Shown: positions 1 to 5,639 of the stretch, one piece after another
Layout of the letters: every line of letters starts with the position of its first letter
Position numbering within the stretch: the first letter of the stretch is position 1
Source: CAZLYK01 sp964563495
GTDB lineage: Bacteria; Acidobacteriota; Blastocatellia; RBC074
NCBI GenBank assembly: GCA_964563495.1
Contig: CAZLYK010000199.1
Location: forward strand, 1-7,767
Reading direction: 5' to 3'
DNA length: 7,767 nucleotides
Notes under the pieces: model-generated
What the model saw: only the letters and a program-made list of their open reading frames with translations
The model's database searches: none
Told to the model about the DNA's origin: nothing
Position numbers and translations under genes: made by a program

Positions 1-1
1 C

Positions 2-1408
2 TCATGCCTGATAGAGCAAGTCGAGCATCTGGTTGAGCATGTTTTTCGCCAACCCGCGCATCTCGACCGTCGCGCCGATTCCATAGAGCGGACCCAACCC
101 CTCGGATGCTCCGGGATTCGCCTTGACGTACTCAACTGCTGCTTTGAGGTCTTCGATAAAACGCTCTTTCACGCCGGGCTGAGTGTGGCGCAGGGTGACG
201 CATAGATGGACACTCGGAGGCAGGATCAGGCCGTTGAGCGACCATCCCCGCTGCGACATAAACTCCTGGATCTGGTAAATGCTGAAAGCTTCGGAGCGGA
301 ACGCGATGACGAAGAGAGGATCGCCAATCACCTCCAACTCCGTGATACTTCTCATCTCCTGCTTGATCCATTCAGCCGTTTCCAGAATCAGGCGGGCGGC
401 TTCCAGATACCCCTTCTCGCCCATCGATGCCATGGCCGCCCAGCAGGCGGCGATCAAAGCCCCGGAACGGCTGCCCGCGAAGGTCGGTGTGAAATAAAGC
501 CCACCCGGCCAATCGGTTACTGAGAAATATTGAAAATGCCGCAATTCCGCGCCACGGTAGAGAATGACCGAACTACCTTTCGGAGCGTATCCATATTTGT
601 GTGTATCGGCTGAAATCGAGGTCACACCGGGGAGGCGAAAATCAAAGGCCGGCACAGGGTAACCGAGTTTTTCGGCCCACGGCAGGATGAAACCGCCGAG
701 GCAGGCATCGGTATGAAAACCTATGCCGCGGCTGCGCGCCAGTTCGGATAACTCTTCGATCGGATCGACGAGGCCATGCGGGAATGGCGGCGCCGACCCG
801 ACGATGACCACGGTATTCCCGGTGATCGCGCGCTCGGTCGCCGCCGGGTCGGCGCGAAAGTCCGGGCCGACGGGGACCTTGACGATCTTGATATCGAAAT
901 AGTGAGCGGCTTTGTCGAATGCCGCGTGCGCCGTGACTGGAGCGACGATCTCGGGCTCGGCAATGCCCTTCACCTCGCGCGCCCAATCACGATAGGTCTT
1001 CATGGCCAGCAGAATGCTGTCGGTCCCACCCGACGAGAGAGTGCCGACAATCGGGTCCGAAGTTTTATCGGCGCCCAGCATGCCGGCGGTCATGGCGACG
1101 ATCTCCGATTCGAACTTGGCCGCGCTGGGCCAGACATCGGGATGGAGCGGATTACTCGCCAGATTGAGCGCGTAGACGCGACTCAGAAAATCGTGGTAAT
1201 CAGCGTCACCGTGATAGACCGTACCGGAAGCATAACCGCTCCTCCATCGAGCCTCTTCCAGATCTTTAAACCTCTCCATCAATCCGAGAATCTCACGCCG
1301 CTCGACCCCGGTTTCGGGCAGGCGTGAAAATTTCGGGAAGCCTTCCTGATAGGGCTTGAGCGCCTTCGCAACCTGCTCCATGACTTCACCCAATGAGCTG
1401 ATATCCAT
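2..1408 (-). CDS. Sphingosine-1-phosphate lyase-like PLP-dependent enzyme
   Basis: A soluble 468-residue enzyme of the group II PLP-dependent decarboxylase fold. It closely resembles sphingosine-1-phosphate lyase, which cleaves long-chain-base phosphates to a fatty aldehyde and phosphoethanolamine. Visible motifs in order: SGYASGTVYHGD (57-68), NPLHPDVWPSAAKFE (86-100), SSGGTDSILLA (125-135), TAHAAFDKAA with the PLP-stacking His162, HTDACLGGF with Asp234, ISADTHKYGYAPKGSS with Schiff-base Lys271, and AGSRSGALIAACWAA (311-325). The match to the eukaryotic lyase, recalled from memory, runs through the C-terminal LYGIGATV region. The N-terminal membrane helix of the eukaryotic enzyme is absent. 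ATG at 1408 is chosen over the in-frame TTG at 1411 because GGAGG lies 5 bases before it. It follows the FGGY kinase by 38 bases on the same strand. The family is near certain. The true substrate is not, since bacterial relatives may act on other phosphorylated amino alcohols. Confidence 0.9.
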   Translation of the reverse strand: MDISSLGEVMEQVAKALKPYQEGFPKFSRLPETGVERREILGLMERFKDLEEARWRSGYASGTVYHGDADYHDFLSRVYALNLASNPLHPDVWPSAAKFESEIVAMTAGMLGADKTSDPIVGTLSSGGTDSILLAMKTYRDWAREVKGIAEPEIVAPVTAHAAFDKAAHYFDIKIVKVPVGPDFRADPAATERAITGNTVVIVGSAPPFPHGLVDPIEELSELARSRGIGFHTDACLGGFILPWAEKLGYPVPAFDFRLPGVTSISADTHKYGYAPKGSSVILYRGAELRHFQYFSVTDWPGGLYFTPTFAGSRSGALIAACWAAMASMGEKGYLEAARLILETAEWIKQEMRSITELEVIGDPLFVIAFRSEAFSIYQIQEFMSQRGWSLNGLILPPSVHLCVTLRHTQPGVKERFIEDLKAAVEYVKANPGASEGLGPLYGIGATVEMRGLAKNMLNQMLDLLYQA

Positions 1409-1413
1409 CAATT

Positions 1414-1418
1414 CCTCC
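1414..1418 (-). promoter_or_regulatory. Ribosome binding site of the lyase gene
   Basis: On the minus strand GGAGG is followed by AATTG and then ATG. The 5-base spacing fits ATG at 1408. It is too short (2 bases) for the TTG at 1411, so it decides the start. Confidence 0.75.
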
Positions 1419-1446
1419 GATTCGGATCAAACCAATAATTACTGAA

Positions 1447-2979
1447 TCATTCACCAGTGGTTTTTAATCTGTTAAGTCTACGGTATAACCCGCGCAGCGA
1501 TCGATAAGTTTCGCGGAAAGCGTCGTAGAGCGGATCGTAGACCGGCAGCAGGGCGGGGTTGGGCCTGGCGACGAAATCCGGCTGCAATCTGGATTTGACG
1601 GCTTCGACCGAAGGATAGACACCGAGCCCGACCGCGGCCAGTAGACCGGCGCCAATCGCCCCGGCCTCCTGCGGGTGGGCGACGCTTTCCAGGGTTCGCC
1701 CCGTGACATCGGCGATGATCTGCAGCCAGGGTCGCCCGCGCGCTCCGCCGCCGATCACCCTCAGCGGATCGGGTCGAAACCGATAAAGTTCATCCATCGA
1801 ATCGAGAACCCAGCGCAGGTTGTAGGCAACGCCCTCATAGATGGCTCGCGTCATCTGCGCGCGGGTATGATTGGAGCCAAGGTTGATGAATCCGGCGCGC
1901 ACCGTTTCATCCGAGACCGGCGCTCGTTCGCCGTACATCCACGGCGTGAAGAACAGGCCGTCGGAACCGGGCGCCGTCTGATCGACGTCGCCGTCCATTC
2001 GTTGATAACTCGCCGGATCGTTCTCGTCCATGGCGTACAATTCCTTCGCCGCCCACTTCAGGCAGGCGGCGGCGGTTTCCGTCTCTCCGATCATGAGCAG
2101 CTTGCCGGGGTCTGCCGATTGAACAGTCGCCATGCCTCGTCTGCCGGTCAGTCGCCGCCGCGTGACAATTCCGATGAAACCCGAGGTGCCCAGGCATAGA
2201 TGACCGTCTCCCTCGCCGACCGCGCCCGACCCTACGGCGGCGGTCATGGCGTCACCCGCTCCCCCGAATACCGGAGTGCCTTCAAGCAGGCCCAGGTGCG
2301 CGGCGGCGGCGGCCGTCAGCCCTCCCACCCGCTCGGACGATTGGACCAGCCCCGGGAATTTCGCCGCGTCGACGCCTAAAAAACGCATCAACATCCTGTC
2401 CCAGGTTTTGGATTTGAGGTTGAACAGCCCGGTCACGCTTGCATGAGTCCATTCACACACCGTGCGCCCGGTCGCGCAATGGAGCAGATAACCGCTCGCG
2501 TCGGTAAAGGACACGGTGCGCCGGTAGAGCTCCGGCGCATGCCGTTTGAGCCAGAAATATTTCGGGAGAAAATCCTTGGCCGTGAGGGTGGCACCGAGCA
2601 GCGTCGCGAAGATCTTCGGCCCACCCAATCGCCTCATCAAACGACCCGCCTCAGCCCCCGCACGACCGTCTATCCAACTGATGCTTCGCCCCAACGGGCA
2701 GCTCTGCTCATCCAAACAGATGACATTGAGCATCTGGGTAGAAAAGGCGAGACCGAGTATTTGACCGGCTGAAATGCCGCTCTTCTCGACCAGCTCGCGA
2801 CCGGCCTCCCCGACGGCCCGCCACCAGTCTTCCGGACTCTGTTCGGCCCAGCCGTGGCGGGGATAGTAGATCGGGTAACCGTTTGCCGATGTGGCGATCA
2901 GACGCCCTTCCGCCGTAGCCAGGACCGCTTTGACCCGCGTAGTCCCTACGTCAAAAGCCAGTAGATAGCTCATATTCAT
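1447..2979 (-). CDS. FGGY-family carbohydrate kinase, xylulokinase-like
   Basis: A cytoplasmic sugar or polyol kinase of 510 residues, the usual length for xylulokinase-type FGGY enzymes. Seen in order: N-terminal phosphate-binding segment AFDVGTTRVKAVLA (8-21), the xylulokinase-like SISWIDGRAG (99-108), GGAGDAMTAAVGSG (239-252) with the probable catalytic base Asp243, GTSG (264-267), PWMYGERAPVSD (346-357), and the adenosine-binding VIGGGARGRPWLQIIADVTG (408-427). The exact substrate (xylulose, ribulose, gluconate, erythritol or another polyol) cannot be read from sequence. The frame stays open to a TTG at 3054, but that extension runs through a palindromic repeat and is judged spurious. ATG at 2979 or ATG at 2973 are the realistic starts. 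Neither has a Shine-Dalgarno sequence, and 2979 lies inside the repeat stem. The downstream lyase gene is probably co-transcribed. Confidence 0.88.
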   Translation of the reverse strand: MNMSYLLAFDVGTTRVKAVLATAEGRLIATSANGYPIYYPRHGWAEQSPEDWWRAVGEAGRELVEKSGISAGQILGLAFSTQMLNVICLDEQSCPLGRSISWIDGRAGAEAGRLMRRLGGPKIFATLLGATLTAKDFLPKYFWLKRHAPELYRRTVSFTDASGYLLHCATGRTVCEWTHASVTGLFNLKSKTWDRMLMRFLGVDAAKFPGLVQSSERVGGLTAAAAAHLGLLEGTPVFGGAGDAMTAAVGSGAVGEGDGHLCLGTSGFIGIVTRRRLTGRRGMATVQSADPGKLLMIGETETAAACLKWAAKELYAMDENDPASYQRMDGDVDQTAPGSDGLFFTPWMYGERAPVSDETVRAGFINLGSNHTRAQMTRAIYEGVAYNLRWVLDSMDELYRFRPDPLRVIGGGARGRPWLQIIADVTGRTLESVAHPQEAGAIGAGLLAAVGLGVYPSVEAVKSRLQPDFVARPNPALLPVYDPLYDAFRETYRSLRGLYRRLNRLKTTGE

Positions 2980-3071
2980 GAATAGACAGGATCGACATGA
3001 TCTGTGCAGGACCAGACAAGACCATCTTGTATAATCCTGCACAGATCCTGTCAATCCTGTCTATTCATGAA
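2975..3071. repeat. Long palindromic element A (37-bp stem)
   Basis: Arms 2975-3011 and 3035-3071 are complementary over 37 positions with two mismatches. An inner 6-bp stem (ACAAGA 3016-3021 with TCTTGT 3025-3030) caps the structure. The outer part GAATAGACAGGAT is the same as in the palindrome at 4000-4110, while the inner arms are unrelated. Read leftward, it holds degenerate repeats of about 9 bases of the type ACAGGATTG. It sits 11 bases past the BON stop codon and reaches into the kinase start. No T-run follows in either direction, so a classical intrinsic terminator is not supported. It may act as an mRNA barrier or processing site. Confidence 0.9.
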
Positions 3072-3082
3072 GAGGAAGCGGG

Positions 3083-3490
3083 TCAGGGCTTCTTCGCCGA
3101 TTGAGCAGACTTCTCGTCCGCTTTCTTCGGTTTGGAGATGGCGGGAGCAGAGATCTTGTTGGTCACCTTGCTCGCGCCGCAGCTCTGAGCGATCCGCGTC
3201 GCGCCCCCTTTGCTCCCGGCGTTTTGCGCAGTACCGGTCAGGGTCGCCTCACCGTTCGTGACGGTCGCATTGAAGCCCTGAGACCTCAGCTTCTCCGAAT
3301 TGCTGAGCTTGCCGAGAATGCATTTCTGAATCTCGACATCGCTTCTCGGAGCCGCCTTCTCTGACTTCTTGACCGTAGCCTTCTCCGCCGTCGCCTCTGA
3401 TTGTGCAGGCTGAGCGGGCTCAGCGCTTTGGGCCAGGACAAGACACGACATCATGATCATGCCGCTGATAACAGCACACATCCGTTTCAT
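3083..3490 (-). CDS. Exported BON-domain protein
   Basis: A 135-residue protein with an N-terminal signal peptide (MKRMCAVISGMIMMSCLVLA, likely cut after Ala20), an Ala/Pro/Glu/Lys-rich linker (21-50), one BON-like domain (about 51-115) and a Lys-rich tail. The domain shows the family pattern: DVEIQKCILGKL helix, NATVTNGEATLTGTAQN strands (74-90), then an AQSCGASKVTNKI ending. BON domains are periplasmic or envelope modules thought to bind membranes or other proteins. Cys57 and Cys104 fall in the domain and could form a disulphide, which is inference. MMSC (13-16) is a poor lipobox, so a lipoprotein is less likely. ATG at 3490 is chosen because GGAGG lies 8 bases upstream. The open frame extends 28 codons further without a better signal. 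Confidence 0.8.
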   Translation of the reverse strand: MKRMCAVISGMIMMSCLVLAQSAEPAQPAQSEATAEKATVKKSEKAAPRSDVEIQKCILGKLSNSEKLRSQGFNATVTNGEATLTGTAQNAGSKGGATRIAQSCGASKVTNKISAPAISKPKKADEKSAQSAKKP

Positions 3491-3498
3491 AGATTTTT

Positions 3499-3503
3499 CC
3501 TCC
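3499..3503 (-). promoter_or_regulatory. Ribosome binding site of the BON protein gene
   Basis: On the minus strand GGAGG is followed by eight bases (AAAAATCT) and then ATG at 3490. It fixes the start at the signal peptide. Confidence 0.75.
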
Positions 3504-3554
3504 AGTGGGAATTTTCGGTTGATTGGTCCGGTCATCCGGGTGGCTGTTGGCTGA

Positions 3555-3566
3555 CCGCTAAAGCGG
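3555..3566. repeat. Small hairpin between divergent genes
   Basis: CCGCT-AA-AGCGG is a perfect 5-bp inverted repeat with a 2-base loop. It lies in the 141-base gap between the divergent BON and membrane-protein genes. It is followed by GATGGCATCTACAT, loosely like the hairpin-plus-ATGTTTATAG layout at 5528-5596. It could be a degenerate REP-like unit, but it is short enough to be chance. Confidence 0.35.
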
Positions 3567-3631
3567 GATGGCATCTACATTCTTGCGCGATTGGACGTGC
3601 CAGGGCAAGTCTTTTTTGATAAAAAGTAAAG

Positions 3632-4018
3632 ATGGGCTCAAATCGCGGAAACTATTATCGCCTTCTCTTCTCCGTGGCCGCGCTCTGGAACCTGGGGGCG
3701 GCGGCCATGCTCGTCTTTAACCCGGATTTCCTGCTCGCGCGGCTGGGGATTGGGGACCCGGCGGCGCGGCTGCTCGCGCGTTCGTTCGCTTCGAGCGTGA
3801 CCACCTGGGGAATCGGCTACGCCTTGATCGCTTATGACCGGTCTCGTTATCGTGACTTTGCCTGGCTCGGCGTGATCTCGAAGACCCTCTTCTTCACGAT
3901 CTATGCCGTCGCCTTTCTTAATCGCCAACTCTCACTCGCGGCTTTTGTTCCGGCAATCGTCGATTTGATCTTCGCCCTCCTCTTCCTCGAATTTCTTTTA
4001 AGGAATAGACAGGATTGA
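3632..4018 (+). CDS. Four-helix integral membrane protein, unknown function
   Basis: A 128-residue protein that I do not recognise. Four hydrophobic segments are visible at about 10-29, 48-67, 75-96 and 100-123. Short charged loops lie between them (NPDFLLARLGIGDP, DRSRYRD, LNRQ), so it should sit in the cytoplasmic membrane. No catalytic or metal-binding motif stands out. ATG at 3632 has only a weak purine-rich leader (AAAAAGTAAAG). The last codons (RNRQD) and the TGA stop come from the left arm of the palindrome at 4000-4110, so the native C-terminus was probably set or altered by that element. It is divergent from the BON gene and convergent with nadA. Confidence 0.75.
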   Translation: MGSNRGNYYRLLFSVAALWNLGAAAMLVFNPDFLLARLGIGDPAARLLARSFASSVTTWGIGYALIAYDRSRYRDFAWLGVISKTLFFTIYAVAFLNRQLSLAAFVPAIVDLIFALLFLEFLLRNRQD

Positions 4019-4110
4019 CACCTAGATTTCGCCCGAAATTCGGCCTATCGACAAATAGTCGATAGGCCGAATTTCGGGCGAAATCTAGGTGTTAATCCTG
4101 TCTATTCCTT
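4000..4110. repeat. Near-perfect palindromic element B (53-bp arms)
   Basis: Arms 4000-4052 and 4058-4110 are complementary over 53 positions around an AAATA loop. The only exception is 4017/4093, which would be a G-U wobble in the rightward transcript. The outer GAATAGACAGGAT is shared with the palindrome at 2975-3071 and the inner arms are not. It lies between two convergent genes: the membrane-protein stop (4016-4018) is inside the left arm, and the nadA stop (4111-4113) touches the right arm. A short T-run (CCTTTTA) follows for rightward transcripts, so one-way intrinsic termination is possible. Leftward there is none. TTTA occurs directly on both flanks (3997-4000 and 4110-4113), a possible but weak target duplication. 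Confidence 0.95.
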
Positions 4111-5247
4111 TTACTGAATCTCAAGCATGCGGTCGAGGGCAATCTTGGCCCACCTGGCCGTTTCGTCGTCGACCCTGATCTGGTTGACTACCTCCCCGTC
4201 GACCAGGTTTTCGAGCGACCACAAGAGGTTTTCCGGCGCGATCCGGAACATCGTCGCGCACATGCACAAATCGGGGGCGAGCAGAGTAACGAACTTATCC
4301 GGGTGGCGTTTGGCCAGGCGATTGACCAGGTTGAGCTCGGTTCCGACCGCCCACTTGCTCCCGGCAGGAGCCTCGGTAATCGTCTTAATGATGTACTCGG
4401 TCGAGCCGCTGAGATCGGATTTCGAGACCACTTCGTAACGGCATTCGGGATGGACCAGGATCTTGATTCCCGGATGCTCCGCCCGGCGATCATCGACATG
4501 GCGCGGTTGGAACCGCCCGTGGACCGAGCAGAAACCTTTCCATAAAATGATCCGGGCCCGCCTCAGCTCTTCGGGCGTGTTGCCTCCCAGATCCAGGCGC
4601 GGATCCCAGACCACCATCTGATCGAGCGGGATGCCGTACCTGACGCCGGTGTTGCGCCCCAGATGCTCATCGGGGAAGAAGAAGAGCTTCTCACTTTTAC
4701 CGAATGCCCACTTGTATAACGGCAGCGCATTCGACGAGGTGCAGACGACTCCATCGTGACGGCCGCAGAAAGCTTTGATATCCGCGGCCGAATTCATGTA
4801 GGTGATCGGCAGAATGTCGTCGATCCCCAGCTCCTGCAACTGCTCCCACGCCGTTTCAACCTGTTCCAGCCGCGCCATATCCGCCATCGAACAGCCCGCC
4901 CCAAGATCCGGCAGGATCACACGCTGATCAACACCGCTCAGGATGTCCGCCGATTCGGCCATAAAATGGACCCCGCAAAAGACTATGTATTCCGCCTCCG
5001 GCCGCCGCGAAGCCATCTGCGCCAGCTTGAACGAATCCCCCACGAAGTCGGCATGACAAACCACATCGTCACGCTGATAGTGATGGCCGAGGATGACCAG
5101 ACGGTCTCCCAGCTTCCGCTTCGCCGCCTGAATCCGCTGATCAAGCTCGGCTTCGCCCAGACCCAGATAACTCTCGATCGACCTTGCCCTCCTCGCCTCG
5201 AACGCCGTCACTTTGCCCTGCGCAGAACCTGTATAGTTGTCGGTCAT
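4111..5247 (-). CDS. nadA: Quinolinate synthase NadA
   Basis: A 378-residue cytoplasmic [4Fe-4S] enzyme that condenses iminoaspartate with dihydroxyacetone phosphate to quinolinate, the entry to de novo NAD synthesis. Visible motifs: ILGHHYQRDDV (52-62), DFVGDSFKLA (67-76), CGVHFMAESADIL (91-103), AGCSMADMA (117-125), ITYMNSAADIKAF (148-160), CTSSNA (169-174), FPDEHLGRNTG (191-201), GFCSVHGRF (238-246), LVHPEC (264-269) and DLCMCATMFRI (326-336). The three cluster ligands expected from the family are Cys119, Cys240 and Cys330 (Cys328 is next to it). Length matches the long Bacillus-type NadA. ATG at 5247 is chosen because GGAGG lies 7 bases upstream. A 52-codon extension has no such site and has a poor composition. 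No nadB or nadC is nearby. Paired operator-like sites lie upstream. Confidence 0.97.
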   Translation of the reverse strand: MTDNYTGSAQGKVTAFEARRARSIESYLGLGEAELDQRIQAAKRKLGDRLVILGHHYQRDDVVCHADFVGDSFKLAQMASRRPEAEYIVFCGVHFMAESADILSGVDQRVILPDLGAGCSMADMARLEQVETAWEQLQELGIDDILPITYMNSAADIKAFCGRHDGVVCTSSNALPLYKWAFGKSEKLFFFPDEHLGRNTGVRYGIPLDQMVVWDPRLDLGGNTPEELRRARIILWKGFCSVHGRFQPRHVDDRRAEHPGIKILVHPECRYEVVSKSDLSGSTEYIIKTITEAPAGSKWAVGTELNLVNRLAKRHPDKFVTLLAPDLCMCATMFRIAPENLLWSLENLVDGEVVNQIRVDDETARWAKIALDRMLEIQ

Positions 5248-5254
5248 TGAAACT

Positions 5255-5259
5255 CCTCC
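5255..5259 (-). promoter_or_regulatory. Ribosome binding site of nadA
   Basis: On the minus strand GGAGG is followed by seven bases (AGTTTCA) and then ATG at 5247. This rules out the longer open frame to 5403. Confidence 0.8.
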
Positions 5260-5287
5260 CTCTCTCTTCCCGGTTCCCGGATTTAAC

Positions 5288-5305
5288 TTAGTGTATCTCA
5301 TACAC
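5288..5305 (+). promoter_or_regulatory. Operator-like site 1 upstream of nadA
   Basis: TTAGTGT-ATCTCA-TACAC. It contains the inverted repeat GTGTAT-CTC-ATACAC and the core GTGT-N7-ACAC. The same TTAGTGT-N6-TACAC pattern recurs inverted at 5316-5333. NrtR-family NAD regulators are known to use palindromes with a GT-N7-AC core, so an NAD-responsive repressor is a reasonable inference. The site would lie near or just after the predicted nadA transcription start. Confidence 0.55.
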
Positions 5306-5314
5306 GATGAAGGA

Positions 5315-5343
5315 AGTGTACAAAAGACACTAAGTAAATGCAA
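5315..5343 (-). promoter_or_regulatory. Candidate nadA promoter
   Basis: On the minus strand, -35 TTGCAT (5343-5338), a 17-base spacer and -10 TACACT (5320-5315). Both boxes are only partial matches to the sigma-70 consensus. The spacing is ideal, and operator-like site 2 covers the spacer and most of the -10 box. A start near 5308 would give a leader of about 60 bases. Confidence 0.4.
5316..5333 (-). promoter_or_regulatory. Operator-like site 2 upstream of nadA
   Basis: Read on the minus strand this is TTAGTGT-CTTTTG-TACAC, matching site 1 at all 12 fixed positions. The centres of the two sites are 28 bases apart and they face each other, so ACTTAGTGT and ACACTAAGT form an outer 9-base inverted repeat. 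It overlaps the candidate nadA -10 box, as expected of a repressor site. Confidence 0.55.
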
Positions 5344-5527
5344 GACGGATGGGTAAAAGCCGGCTTGTCCGCCGGACTGCCAAGCCTGAACCCCAAATCT
5401 CACTCTTTCGGCGTCAGCCGCCTCAAAAAAACCCGGTGGGGCGTGGCAGTTTATGGAAATCTTTTCCGCCTATATAAGTGAAGCCGTGCATATTAATGTC
5501 AATTAGAATCTATGATTTCGTTCATGA
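5344..5527. other. Intergenic stretch without a supported gene
   Basis: This part of the nadA to secreted-protein gap shows no convincing gene. It becomes visibly AT-richer than its surroundings after about 5440. A minor hairpin GGAAA-TCT-TTTCC lies at 5455-5467. A 17-codon open frame at 5453-5506 lacks a ribosome binding site at proper distance. Confidence 0.5.
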
Positions 5528-5596
5528 GCGCCGTAGGCGCGAAATGTTGATAGCGCCTTAACCAAAGCTATAAACATCCGGCTTCTCCGGAGCCGG
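5528..5596. repeat. REP-like inverted pair of hairpin units
   Basis: Left unit: hairpin GCGCC-GTA-GGCGC (5528-5540) followed by GAA and ATGTTGATAG (5544-5553). Right unit, inverted: CTATAAACAT (5568-5577) followed by hairpin CCGGCT-TCTCCGG-AGCCGG (5578-5596). The two tails are complementary at nine of ten positions. The pattern is thus hairpin-tail, spacer, tail-hairpin, the layout of a bipartite REP or BIME element. The hairpin sequences differ between units while the tail is kept. Confidence 0.6.
5547..5574 (+). promoter_or_regulatory. Candidate sigma-70-type promoter of the secreted-protein gene
   Basis: TTGATA (5547-5552), a 16-base spacer and TATAAA (5569-5574), each box one base off consensus. 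The boxes lie in the two complementary tails of the REP-like pair. A start near 5581 would give a leader of about 60 bases before ATG at 5640, beginning inside the right hairpin. Confidence 0.5.
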
Positions 5597-5628
5597 TGAG
5601 GAGTCACAGATAACACGCTACTTTTATA

Positions 5629-5633
5629 GGGGG
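5629..5633 (+). promoter_or_regulatory. Ribosome binding site of the secreted-protein gene
   Basis: GGGGG preceded by A-T-A, with six bases (ATCAAA) to ATG at 5640. It is a slightly off-consensus but well-placed Shine-Dalgarno sequence. Confidence 0.6.
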
Positions 5634-5639
5634 ATCAAA

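Noticed and set aside
776..1327. 183-codon open frame antisense to the lyase
   Set aside because: It is a shadow of the conserved lyase, with low-complexity Arg/Gly/Asp composition.
2980..3054. N-terminal extension of the kinase frame to a TTG at 3054
   Set aside because: The added residues are encoded entirely by the palindromic element, have no ribosome site, and precede a normal FGGY N-terminus.
2975..3071. Classical intrinsic terminator for the BON gene
   Set aside because: The hairpin is strong, but no T-run follows it on the minus strand.
3585..3602. Sigma-54-like TGGCACG with downstream GC on the minus strand, upstream of the BON gene
   Set aside because: TGGCACG fits the -24 box, but the GC of the -12 box is one base too far (11 instead of 10 between GG and GC) and the TTGC context is missing.
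4000..4110. CRISPR repeat or insertion sequence
   Set aside because: There is no repeat-spacer array and no transposase. The structure is a single palindrome with only a weak TTTA flank duplication.
5248..5403. 52-codon extension of nadA
   Set aside because: It crosses the promoter and both operator-like sites, and a good Shine-Dalgarno sequence serves ATG at 5247.
5453..5506. 17-codon open frame in the nadA to secreted-protein gap
   Set aside because: It has no properly spaced ribosome site and no recognisable product. It may be chance in AT-rich DNA.
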